Source: Ceratothoa steindachneri (taxonomy: Eukaryota; Arthropoda; Malacostraca; Isopoda; Cymothoidae). Taken from it: a DNA stretch of 64,000 nt. The DNA is taken from positions 103,519,578 through 103,583,577 of the forward strand of contig OZ018321.1 of the NCBI GenBank assembly GCA_963969495.1, in the 5' to 3' direction. The position numbers were made by a program, and so were the translations under genes. Positions 48,432 to 57,700 of the stretch are shown one piece after another. Every line of letters begins with the position of its first letter. Position 1 is the first letter of the stretch. Below the pieces are notes generated by a model. That model was not told the origin of the DNA and searched no databases. It saw only the letters and a list, made by a program, of their open reading frames with translations.

Positions 48432-49367
48432 TACGAGAGCGGGCAATAAGTTTTGCGAATCGGTAGGGCAAAACAGAGGAAGGGGGATAGCTGTTTGTGG
48501 GGGTGTTAGGACAAGTTAGGAAAAGTTAGGACCTGAAGCCGCACGCTCCTGCCTCGTCTATTTAAGAATCAGTAGCTGATCGCAGATCATCAGTCACAAA
48601 TTTTTCCACAATGGAGAAGGTTGAGCACCACGCAGTGATCAAATTTTTGACCAAGGAAGGCAAGAATGCAAAAGAGATCCATGAACGCATGGTTGCAGTC
48701 TACACTGTGTCCGTCCCTTCTTATGCAACCATTGCTCGCTGGAATAGGGAGTTCCGTCCGCCATGGTCATGAGTCCCTTGAAGATGACCCCCGTCCAGGA
48801 CACCCGTCAGACGTGACCAAAGAGGACAATGTGGCCCGTGTGGAGAGGAGGATCCTCGAAAATCGACGGGTGAAGGTTGAAGAAATCGAGCGAGAACTTA
48901 GAATATCACATGGAAGTGTTATCGACATCATCCACGACAATTTGGCCATACCAAGGTCTCTGCCCGTTGGGTCCCTAGAAACCTCACGCCCATGATCGAC
49001 TTCAACGTCGTCAAAGTCCACAAGGCCAGAGTTGCACAAGCTGCCCTGCGTGAGTGTGGATTCGAGGAGCTCAACCATTCCCCCTACAGTCCTTATCTGG
49101 CCCCTAGCGACTACTTTTATTCCGCCAGCTCAAGGCTGCACTGCGTGGACGCCGGTTTGGGGACGATGAAGATGTCCAGCTCGCCGTCCAGGAGTGGATT
49201 GAACAGCAGTCGGGAGATTTCTGGTTGTCGGGAATTCGAAGCCTCAGGGACAACTGACGCAAGTGCAATGAAGTTGAGGGTAGTTATATTGAAAAATAAT
49301 AAAACACTTTTCCTCATATCTCGTTTCCTTATATCCGAATTGCAAAACTTATTGACCGCCCCTTGTA
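48432..49367 (+). mobile_element. Internally deleted mariner, copy 3
   Basis: The ends are TACGAGAGCGGGCAATAAGT (48432 on; TIR with changes at two positions) and the complement of TTATTGACCGCCCCTTGTA (to 49367), both at TA. The transposase starts at 48611 with MEKVEHHAVIKFL. It keeps GGA (not TGA) in the codon that is a stop in copies 1 and 2, but has a small insertion (TTCCGTCCGCCATGG, about 48750) that shifts the frame. The internal deletion junction (MIDFNVVK joined to VHKARVAQAALREC, about 49007-49020) is identical to that of copy 1, so copies 1 and 3 descend from one deleted ancestor. Confidence 0.93.
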
Positions 49368-49439
49368 TATAGGAGGAGATGAGGGAAAGATCACAAACTA
49401 GAGGACTTCGCTACAAATATCAATATTAAGAGAGGCTTT

Positions 49440-49935
49440 AAATATAACTGGACTATAAAAAAAGTGTTTTTCAAAGAACAGAACATGTAATCAATAATCT
49501 GGAGTGTATCTTTATCAATGTATTAATTACAATAAATCTTATGTAGGGGAAATTGGGAAGTTTAATAACGTATATGTATATGCACAACCACATATGCAAT
49601 TGTAATCACCAAATTGATTTTAATATTGCCAAACTAGTTTATAAGTCTGATAATTATTACAAAAGATGTATAATTGAGTCAATTTCGATTAATCAAATTC
49701 CAATATGTCTGGGGGTTAATTTAAATTTAACAAAGTTCATTTTGTAGTGTTTTTGTTCTTTGCACGAACTTGTAAATGAACTTTGAAATGAGGCCTCCTA
49801 CAGAAATTTTGTAGGTTCTGTGAAGAAATTGGTTTTCGCTTTCAATTAAATAACAAAATATAACTAGTGGCGGGAGGACGTATTTCGACGTTCATTGATG
49901 AGTTCGTGCAAAGAACAAAAGCACTGCAAAATGCG
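49440..49935 (+). pseudogene. Penelope-like element C-terminus with terminal inverted repeat
   Basis: The coding remnant reads CNHQIDFNIAKLVYKSDNYY and KRCIIESISINQIP, the end of the GIY-YIG domain as in the copies at 24.3 and 26.4 kb. After the stop (49747), GTTTTTGTTCTTTGCACGAA (from 49749) is matched in inverse by TTCGTGCAAAGAACAAAAGC (about 49904-49923), giving an inverted repeat with arms of about 35 bases around a loop of about 110. Confidence 0.7.
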
Positions 49936-50590
49936 GTCGCACACACCACTAGGGAGCTATCGATGACGCAAAAGAGGGTCACTGAAAGGCTCCCCTGTAG
50001 CTGCATGGATTTTGTCTGTGATTGGTGAAAGTGTTCGAGGAAAAGGTGGTAGAGTCAGGGTGGGGACACAATTGTGGAAGGTGCCACAGCCGAGTAACCA
50101 AAAGAGGAGACTAGTGAATAACATACGGCGATCGAAAGAGGGTCTCATTTTCTGATATGAAATCCTAGAATTGTTCTTTTTCATATCTTAAAATTTGAGG
50201 CTTCTGTCATCCTGCGGAGCAGATCCCTGCCATTTTGATCGCCAATGAAATGACAATTTTCACCTCCTTCCTCGAAATTTAAGGCTAAAAATAGTACGAT
50301 CAAATTATTTCCAAATGATTATAAAATTCACTTTGTCAGTGAAAGTATTTTGCTATTCTCATGTGCGTGTGAATGTGAAATTTGGTAAAACGAGGAAGCA
50401 TTTTATCATGATTGGCTCACGCCGCTGTCGGACAGGCCCCGATGCTGCGAAAATGCCTTTAGGAAACGTGACGTCACCCAATTGCATTGCTTAGTCACAC
50501 TTATTTACCTCACACCATGACGCCACAAATCATGAAAATAACAACTATCTAGAGTAGATACACGCTACACATTGTGGTTCGCATTACATG
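49936..50590. other. Spacer, no recognised gene
   Basis: The minus-strand frame 49957-50184 shows no domain. A CGTGACGTCACCC element-like palindrome (TGACGTCA, about 50470) is present but without context. Confidence 0.35.
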
Positions 50591-50596
50591 TTAAGC

Positions 50597-50613
50597 TGTA
50601 GTAGTAGTAGTGT

Positions 50614-50675
<62 letters not shown>
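50597..50675. repeat. (TAG)n microsatellite
   Basis: About 25 TAG/GTA units with one early interruption (GTGTTAG). It adjoins the 3' end of the minus-strand SINE and probably arose from its tail, which in the copy at 29.1 kb reads CACTAATACC. Confidence 0.95.
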
Positions 50676-50677
<2 letters not shown>

Positions 50678-50900
50678 TCGCCAACCTGCCTTTATCCCTG
50701 AGAATCCCGACAGGATAATGAAATAGACATAAAGGCCAATATGACAATCCTTGGTGAGTCCTAGGGCAGCAGAGGCCGATCCTCTTTGGGAAGAGGTGCC
50801 AGGAAGTATTGTGTTTGGACACCAAACAGCAGAGGGAGCTTTTCCATGTCAGAGGTATGTGGATAAAGATACCCATCGGCAGTATTCCTTGAGAGAAAGC
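50676..50900 (-). repeat. SINE, conserved-domain family, copy 4
   Basis: Minus strand: GATGGGTATCTTTATCCACA, TACCTCTGACATGGAAAAGC, GTTTGGTGTCCAAACACAAT, ACTTCCTGGCACCTCTTCCC, then ACCAAGGATTGTCATATTGG and CCTTTATGTCTATTTCATTA. It ends GGCAGGTTGGCGAAC followed by the (TAC)n tail. These blocks match copies at 18.4, 28.9 and 35.9 kb. The tRNA head is absent or beyond recognition. Confidence 0.75.
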
Positions 50901-51625
50901 AGTGTTGTACTTGGCTTTGTAGAGGTCGCTGGGCTAACTAAGTCCACTTTGTTGTCTTCCACAACACTTCTTGGCTGTCCTATCCTGAAACCGTCTTCTT
51001 CTTCCCTCCCTCTCACTCCTACCCTTCCTATATACAGTGCCTGGATCCTACTTAGGCTCTGGACAGTGTATCTGCTGGAGACACCAAAGGAGTACCGGGC
51101 TTCTCTCCCTCTCCTTGGCCACTCTTAGGAGGGCCAGGGAGGAAGGAAAGGAGGGTCGGACAATCTGTTCTCTGTCTCTGACATTCATTTTCATCTCACT
51201 CATTTCACAGATCCGTTTCCAGATCTCTGTGTGTCTGGAATTAAAGAAATATCACCCTGGGACCCTTTTCCTTTCATTATTTTACTATTATTACTTAAAT
51301 GTGATTTTAATTTAAGATAAAATCTTTTCATGAGCTGCGAAATTTGTCTTCTCATGGAACACTTTGAAACCAAACTATGGCCCAATATTCACAAATAAAA
51401 CTTTGGTGTTTTTCAGATGATTTATTTTACTATGGTCCGAAAGTGACACTGTTAATCATTTTCTCAGCCAACTTAATAATCTTTATCCCTGCACTAAATT
51501 AAAAATTGAATCAGAATTAAATCTTACTCTTCCTTTCCTAGATTGACGCCATCACCGTGATAAAGCGTCCAACTCTCTCAATTTTACTCATTCAAATGCT
51601 TGAATACACTTTTATTCTCGTCATA
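50901..51625. other. Spacer, no recognised gene
   Basis: Contains a pyrimidine-rich segment (50984-51030) and short frames only. Its first part may be the 5' body of the SINE above. Confidence 0.35.
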
Positions 51626-52275
51626 TCTATATAATAAAAATGAAGTGTGTGTGTGTGTCCATTTATATGAATAAAAAAAAATCATGCCTCCCCCATCTCC
51701 CCCACTTTCTACCTTTCCCTCATTCTCTCCCTCCTCTCCCCTCCCCTTCTCCCCCCTTCCCTTCTCCCCCTCTCCTTCTCTCCCTTCCCCTTCTCTTCCT
51801 CCCCTTCTCCCCCCTCTCCCCTCCCCATCTCCCTCCTCTTCCCCCTCTTCCCCCTCTGCCCCAATCACTCCCCTTCTACCTACCTCTCTCCCTCCGCCCT
51901 CACTCCCTTCTCCTCTACCCCTCTCCCTCCCTCTACTCTCCCTCCCCCCTCCTCTCCCTCCCTTTACCCTCCTCTCTCTCCCCCTTACCCTCCTCTCCAC
52001 AACCCTGTGCCTTTATCCTCCTCTCCTCCCCCCCGTCTTCCCCTTCACTCCCCCATCTCCCCCTGTCTCTCCCCCTCTCTACTACTCTATATCCCCTCTC
52101 TCTCCCTCTCCTCTTCCTCCTCGTTCCCCTATATCTCCCCTCCCTCTCTACTCCCTCTCCCCCTAAATCTCCCCCCCCCCTTACAAAAAGGATATCCACG
52201 GGCAACGCCCTGGATAAAAAGTCACTTTATTTTCGAACGCATATTTTACCAGGACAACGACGGATATGTCTGCTA

Positions 52276-52276
<1 letters not shown>
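51626..52276 (+). mobile_element. Non-autonomous Helitron-like element
   Basis: It starts with TCTATATAATAAAAATGAAG followed by a TG-repeat and TCC, the common 5' end of many animal Helitrons (TC at the terminus). It ends with ...GTCTGCTAG (CTAG at 52273-52276). It lies between A (51625) and T (52277), as Helitron insertions do. Near the 3' end, CCACGGGCAACGCCCTGG (about 52197-52214) forms a hairpin, but about 60 bases before CTAG rather than directly before it. There is no Rep/helicase gene. Its interior is a 500-base pyrimidine tract. Confidence 0.68.
51686..52187. repeat. Homopyrimidine (CCCTCT/CCCCTCTC) tract
   Basis: Over about 500 bases the plus strand is almost entirely C and T with sparse A and hardly any G. 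Units such as CTCCCCCTC and TCTCCCCTCC recur with many mirror-symmetric stretches. Long Pro/Ser/Leu frames on the plus strand and Gly/Arg/Glu frames on the minus strand result from this composition and are not genes. Confidence 0.95.

Positions 52277-52278
<2 letters not shown>

Positions 52279-52347
<69 letters not shown>
52279..52347. repeat. (TA)n microsatellite
   Basis: About 34 TA units, immediately right of the Helitron-like CTAG end. Confidence 0.96.
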
Positions 52348-52350
<3 letters not shown>

Positions 52351-52995
52351 TAGCGACTACGACACTCGGGCTATTTGGGCAATACCCGAGTATAAATTTA
52401 GTAAAGTGAACGTGTATTTACAAGCTGATTTAATTTCTGCCAACACTGACTTCAAATAAGTAATTGCAGCCAATAACTCAGGCTCCTTTTTTTTTAGCCT
52501 CGTCGAAGTCCATATATTTTCGTTCAGCGTCTGGCGGTCGTCTTAAGGGTTCCCTGTGTCAAAAAATATCATTCGTAGCAGACGTTCTCTTGGATTCGTT
52601 CACACCCGCTTGATTCGGGCTCAGAAGTTACAGCCCGAGTTGTTATCTATAATCGTGAAAATTAAAAGTAATTAAAATTCAATGTTTTCTTGAAACAATA
52701 GATTTCTATAGAGATTAGGATTTAAATTCAAATCTATAAAAGGTTTCGTTCTACAATATTCTTAAAGGAACGAAAAATTATCTAGCAACTCGGGCTAATA
52801 CGAACGAGCCTGGTAGATGTAAAAGACTAACTGGCATCTCTTATCAAGAGTACAGTGCAGGCGACAGTCAGATCGGTCTCTGGCTAATGTTTGTTGTGCA
52901 CGCCGCTGTCGTTATTTGATTGTTATTATGTGTGTCTGTGTGTAAAGATCAGTCGTGTTTTGCAGGGTTGCTTTATTTTTACCCTTAAATTAGAA
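52348..52995 (+). promoter_or_regulatory. Upstream region of candidate gene with repeated CTCGGGCT
   Basis: CTCGGGCT, or its complement AGCCCGAG, occurs at 52365-52372, 52632-52639, 52789-52796 and 53217-53224, with near matches at 52613-52621 (ATTCGGGCT) and 52385-52390 (CCCGAG). Pairs of opposite orientation (52365/52385 and 52613/52632) could form short hairpins. Whether these are regulatory sites or remnants of a repeat is unknown. No coding sequence seen. Confidence 0.35.
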
Positions 52996-54685
52996 ATGGA
53001 GAAAGACATAAAGCTAGATATAAAAAATACGCCATTTGGGGCTAGAAATATTGAGGAAAAACGTGAAACGCCATCAAACCAAGATGACTGGTGTTCATGT
53101 ATGAATGAAGTGAGTAATTTTTATATTAAAACTAAATTTCTGCCCTATTGTTAAATTTATAAGTGCACTACGTCTCTTACGTTCTTTTATACATGTATTA
53201 TGTGAAATCTGTGATGAGCCCGAGTGACGCCGATGACCTGGAGTCATTATAAGACATAGATTTCGCATAAAACACATGTATAAAAGAACGTAAGAGACGT
53301 AATACACACCGCAGACTTATATATGCACTGGTAAATTTAACAATAAGACAGAAATATAGTTTTAATATAAAAATTATTCACTTCATTCATACATGAACTC
53401 CAGCCGTCTTGGAGTTCATGTATATATATATATATATTCGTTTAGGCTGCTTCTGTAGAGCTTCAATTTAAGTTGGAGGATGAACGAAAGGCTGTAGAGG
53501 GAGAAATTCATTTATTTAATACGATGCTTAGGTGTTCATTTCATCCATGTTTCGGTACTGCAAGAACAAATTAAAGTGTAAGCTAAGAAGGGGTGGACAA
53601 ACTAAGGCCTTCAGGAAGCATTTGGCCTTCTGAATGAATTCAAATTTTGCAGATCAAATCAATTTATTGCATTCCTACAAAATATACTTAGCAACAAAGA
53701 GATTAACAGGTTAATTAACTTTAGAATTGATCATCTTTTTAATTTTTAACCCTATACGTAGTCATAGTAGTTTAAGCATTTAAAGTTTTAAAATATAGAA
53801 CAACATTCAAATTATTGAAATGGGGAAATGGAAAATTTTGCCCATTAACATAGGGAGTAATGCAAAACTTACAATTTATTGCGTTAAAATTTATGTTACA
53901 ATATTTAAATATTAAAATGGACCATACAAATATTAGTGGAAACACGATTCACATCAAGCAAACACTAACCTTTTCCAATCACTTAGGAACAGATTACCTT
54001 TGAGAAGGTGCGAGGAGAGTAAGAAGAAAGAGAGGATTAAGAGGTTGGTTAATATTTGATAGCAGAAGTAGTGGATGAATTTAGAGAAGGGAAAAGGTAT
54101 TTGATAGACATTGATTCTTGAATTCGCAAAGGATCTGGGTAGTATTTAAAAAATTTTAAATGTTCTTTTAATTTAGGTTTTGCAATTAATAAAATATAAC
54201 CAAACAGGCGAGAATTTTCTTAGAAAGAACTTTCCCAGTCTTGTGGCCATTTCCCCTATGGGAACAGAACCTTGCCTTCAGCGAGCTAACCGTACTGCTA
54301 ATATTTTTCCCGAGGTTACATCTGGGCAACGTGAATTCATATATGACGAAGCGCTTTACCTCTTTCGGGATTCTTCCTTGCAATTGAAATGTTTTCCTAT
54401 TTGGTATTTATTTCTAAAAAATATCTTAAAATTGGTATGGAAAAAGAACTTTTTTTAGAATATTTGGAATTTCTTCTTTTTTTATCTTCTTTTTTATTTA
54501 GATCCTGAAAAACTACGCAACGCATATGTTTAGTGACATTTTGGTATTTTAATTTAGGCTGTTAAATATTGTTTAAAAAATTAACTGTCTGTGTTTCTCT
54601 CCACCAGAGCAACAGGAAACTCGCTTCCCTTGAAATAGCCACACAGAAATTATATGCTCGAGAATTAGTGTTTATGAGACACTGA
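52996..54685 (+). CDS. Candidate spliced host gene (function unknown)
   Basis: The best-supported part is three 3' exons: 54177-54434, 54502-54543 and 54608-54685. They are joined by introns of 67 and 64 nt that both start GT and end AG, both in phase 0, and the last has a clear pyrimidine tract (CTGTGTTTCTCTCCACCAG). The frame ends with SNRKLASLEIATQKLYAREL..MRH and TGA. A likely first coding exon starts at ATG 52996 (MEKDIKLDIKNTPFGARNIE) and ends at 53109 before GTGAGT, also in phase 0, so it can join the 54177 exon directly. A further open stretch after an AG at 53445 (VELQFKLEDERKAVEGEI, coiled-coil-like) does not keep phase with its only good donor (53532), so its status is open. Exon 3 contains RKNFPSLVAISPMGTEP and TSGQREFIYDEALYLFRD. 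I recognise no family. Introns this short fit arthropods. Confidence 0.45.
53083..53400. repeat. Inverted repeat overlapping exon 1 end and intron
   Basis: The left arm (about 53083-53210) and right arm (about 53262-53400) are inverted copies. TGTATGAATGAAGTGAGTAA (53098-53117) is answered by the complement of 53379-53398 with one difference, and TACGTCTCTTACGTTCTTTT (from 53169) by AAAAGAACGTAAGAGACGTA (53281-53300) exactly. The right arm has about 22 extra bases near 53302-53325. A small hairpin, ATGAACTCCAGCCGTCTTGG with AGTTCAT (53393-53419), ends it. The right arm includes an inverted copy of the exon 1 splice donor region. Confidence 0.88.
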
Positions 54686-54904
54686 TTTTATAGGAAAAAT
54701 CGCAATAGCTGAATAAGTTAAGGACCTGTAAAGGTTGCTTGCGAAAAATTTTGATTTCAAAACTTTTAATTGAATGGGAGATGTGAATTTACAAAAATTG
54801 AGAAGGAAGCATTGAACTCCTTTTCGCACATAAATTAAATATTGAGATGAATATGGTTGGCATATTGCAGAAATCTATCGCATAGTCATTAGAATTGAAA
54901 AGGA

Positions 54905-55045
54905 GTTATATGTAATGCAAAAAATGATGCTACAGTATAGTTTCTCAGTTCCTGGTTGAATAATTGTTTTTCAAACCAGGTCATGAAGATATCAGCAAAG
55001 ACAGGGCACAGTGGGTTGCCCATGCCACCCAATCTATTTGACACT
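54905..55045 (-). pseudogene. Penelope-like RT fragment
   Basis: Minus strand: GGMGNPLCPVFADIFMTWFE followed by KQLFNQELRNY, matching the RT motif 'aMGsPLSPvlAdifM..fE'. About 45 codons remain, with a stop and frame break in the upstream part (SVK*IGWHG). It lies between the candidate gene and the LINE B tail. Confidence 0.72.
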
Positions 55046-55060
55046 GAGTTGCTTGTTTAA

Positions 55061-55392
55061 TATAACATAAGTTCACGGATGACAAAAGACACAAGGGCAT
55101 ATCAAAGGTTATCCGCATCCGTCAAAACCCTCCCACAAACGGTATCCATAGGATTATGTCAGATCATGCATCTACAATATACAATTTGAACCACCTACAG
55201 GAATGCTTCAAAAACAAAAAGCATCACCATCAAGGCTCGTCAAAATCACCCATAATATACAATAATAAAACACTGCATCCACAGGAATGAGTCCAGAATA
55301 CCACCACCAGCCTCCCTACCCAAACAAAAGTTAACTCTCCCTCCCCATATAATCCTCCAATCTGCGCTTGTAAACACTCAAGTGGCAAACTG
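55061..55392 (-). repeat. LINE B 3' tail, second copy
   Basis: TATAACATAAGTTCACGGAT, GACAAAAGACACAAGGGCAT and ATCAAAGGTTATCCGCATCC parallel 3941-4002, including the ATAAC tail and the hairpin GGATGAC...GTTATCC. The rest of the segment (CACCATCAAGGCTCGTCAAA) parallels the 4030-4070 region loosely. It ends at the LTR at 55396. Confidence 0.65.
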
Positions 55393-55395
55393 TCG

Positions 55396-56703
55396 TGGAA
55401 CACTACTCTATACCATACACTACTCCTATATTATGTGGGGGATGAGTTAATCACCTACTGAAACGCGAACCATTGAAAGACTGTTCGCAGGGATTAACGA
55501 CCAACTAGAAGGTCAAACTTGAGGCGTTGGGTTTCAAATCCTTAATAATCAGACAGAGTGCATAATTGGTTGGCGAGATTTACTTGAATATGCCGAGAGT
55601 ATTGTTTAAGGTTAGTTAAAGATGAAACAACAAAAATATAATTTTATTTACAAAGATTGAAATAAGAATAATAATAGGCGAAAGGGAATTATTTAAATTA
55701 AAATAGTCTCTTGATAATTATTATGAGGAGGGATTCTCAAATAGAATTAATTGGTTAATGTTACTAGGCTCAGGTCAAAAGGGGAACTTGACAATACTAA
55801 TAATGGAGTGGGTTTCAGTATTACGGGTCGGTGACTTCGAGGAAGGTCCTTCTTGCGATGAGGCGAGTGGGAAACGATCCGATGAGGCAAGTGGGGCACG
55901 GTCCGAATGAGGCAGGTGGGGCACGATCCAAGCAAACCTTACGATGAAGATAGCCAATCTTCAAAGATGACGTTCCACAGGAAATTTGGGATTGCTCATA
56001 ATTCCCCTGGAAGAGGAAACTTCTTTTCCTCAAAGGTAATCGATGGAGATTTTCTTCGGTTCGATTAAACGAAGGGAGACTGTTGCGCACATTTAAAGGC
56101 TTGCCGTTCACAGAAGCTACCAATTGATTGGAGTAGAACCACGGCAGAGAAGGTCTTGCTGTCTGACGAACGCTCACGGCACTTACTTAGACTTGAGACG
56201 ATGAGGACAGCCTTGGGGGTGCGGGCTGGGCTCTTCGAACTACAGTGGAGCCCGAGTATTTGTATTTACGATTCTGAGGGGAAATGGGGAGTTTGGAGAA
56301 AGAGTCACAAGCTCCAGACATCTTAATCCGAAAGCAGAGTCGATTCATCATTTAGCAGCAAGGTGATAGAAACAGCGCTTCGTTCTCGCCGCCTCACCGG
56401 AGGAAGGGGGGCTTGGAATGAGTTCTCAGGATTGGGGAATATTTCTCCAATGCGCGCAGGAGTCAAAAATTCGTGAATGTTTGAACAACCAGTGACTTTG
56501 CCCATGACGGGATACCATAGCATTTGGTCTCTAATAAAGTGGGGGAAGGGGTCAGAGGTTGTTCTTTTACACCCCTTCCTTCCATACGATGGAGCTTTTA
56601 TGAAAGAGAGGGAAGAACAAGAGACATCGCAAATTTGAATAGGAGGAATTATTATTGAGGCGTCAGGCATAAAAATAAAGGGGGACCTGACCTGAATTCG
56701 ACA
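55396..56703 (-). repeat. 3' LTR of the Gmr1-like element
   Basis: The plus-strand boundaries TG (55396) and CA (56702-56703) suit an LTR in either orientation. It aligns with 61152-62220: ATACACTA(C/T)TCCTATATTA, AGGTCAAACTTGAGGCGTTG, GAGGAAACTTCTTTTCCTCA and so on, with scattered differences. The distal 470 bases have no partner because the other LTR is cut. Confidence 0.85.
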
Positions 56704-56743
56704 GACTTACAAAAAGGCTATGGTATTGATCTGAGCAAAAAAA

Positions 56744-56777
<34 letters not shown>

Positions 56778-57124
56778 TGGTCGACAAAAAAAATTACATT
56801 TAAATTAAGGAACCAAATTAGAACTTTGTCTAAAAGGGTAGTGGAACAACAACACAAAACCCCACTATATTAAAAAAGTATCTATAGGGACCATAGATAT
56901 ATGTAGAGAGTTAAAAAAATAAGAAAAATAATATATACATAATTAGCTTACGGGTTTACAGGCAATCTATAATTTAATGGATTAGCCAGCATTGTCGGCT
57001 AATGGATTCCGGCTAAGATTATCAGCTATACAATTCTCGGTACCATGTATATACCAAACTTTAAACTGATATTGTTGGAGTATCAAAAGCCATCGCATTA
57101 TAGTCCGTTCTGGCTCTTAGTATT
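56704..57124. other. Element interior between RNase H and 3' LTR, with short (TA)n
   Basis: Noncoding remainder. Contains a TA array of about 15 units (56745-56774) and a run of A (56737-56745). On the minus strand it includes the end of RNase H (around 57100-57050: YNAMAFDTPTISV-like, uncertain). Confidence 0.4.
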
Positions 57125-57700
57125 TCAGAGGTACGACAAAGGGCGATAGATCGTTTCGGAAATAAACTCTTTCCTTATTAAATACATGCTAAATTTGATA
57201 ATACTCCATACTATAGCTAATGCTTCCTGTTCTATTACCGAGTAATTACTTTCACGGGGCAGTAGCTTTCGGCTCGCGTAAGCTACCGGGTGGCTTTCAC
57301 CTTCGTCAGAGTATTGGAGCACCACGCATCCAATTACTTCGTCACTCGCATCTGTCCAGATGCCGAAGAGTTTGGAGGCATTAGATAGCTTCAAAATGGG
57401 GGCGGACGCTAGCTACTGGAACCTGGCAGTAGCCTTGGGATTCCATGAAAGAGGATCTGAGAATCTCTTCTGATGGAGGGCACTTAGAGGGGCGGAAATA
57501 GACGCGAAGTTAGGGATAAATCTACGGCATAAGGAGGCCGATCCCATGAATGACCTCAGCTGTTTCTTCGTGCGGGGAAGGGGCATCTCGACAATGGGGT
57601 CCCATCTGATTTTTCGAGCGAACAGGCTCTTGAGTAGTATGGACGATGTTATTCTCAAATTCATTGGAACAATCGGGGGTCTCGGAGATGATATCTTCAA
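57125..57700 (-). pseudogene. Gmr1-like pol: RT thumb and RNase H
   Basis: Minus strand: IRWDPIVEMPLPRTKKQLRS, FMGSASLCRRFIPNFASISA, PLSALHQKRFSDPLSWNPKA (RT thumb/connection), then FGIWTDASDEVIGCVVLQ with the first RNase H Asp, HPVAYASRKLLPRESNYSVI and EQEALAIVWSIIKFSMYL with the Glu. The YxDD-containing RT core is missing: the sequence jumps from the RT entry (EEPVRSKNQ-type, near 57600) to IRWDPIVEM. Confidence 0.85.

Noticed and set aside
50468..50478. TGACGTCA palindrome as a CREB-type site
   Set aside because: An isolated 8-mer with no promoter context.
50613..50876. Peptide similarity (IHIPLT, SKHNTSWHLFPK) between frames at 18.5, 28.9 and 50.7 kb
   Set aside because: Explained by DNA-level similarity of the SINE domain in shifting frames, with stops and no conserved start; not a protein family.
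51640..52353. 237-codon Pro/Ser/Leu frame and the Gly/Arg/Glu frames opposite it
   Set aside because: Product of the homopyrimidine tract, which rarely contains stop codons; it runs into (TA)n and has no domain.
53446..53571. Additional coding exon (VELQFKLEDERKAVEGEI)
   Set aside because: It looks protein-like and follows an AG, but its only good donor leaves it out of phase with the 54177 exon; not included as a certain exon.
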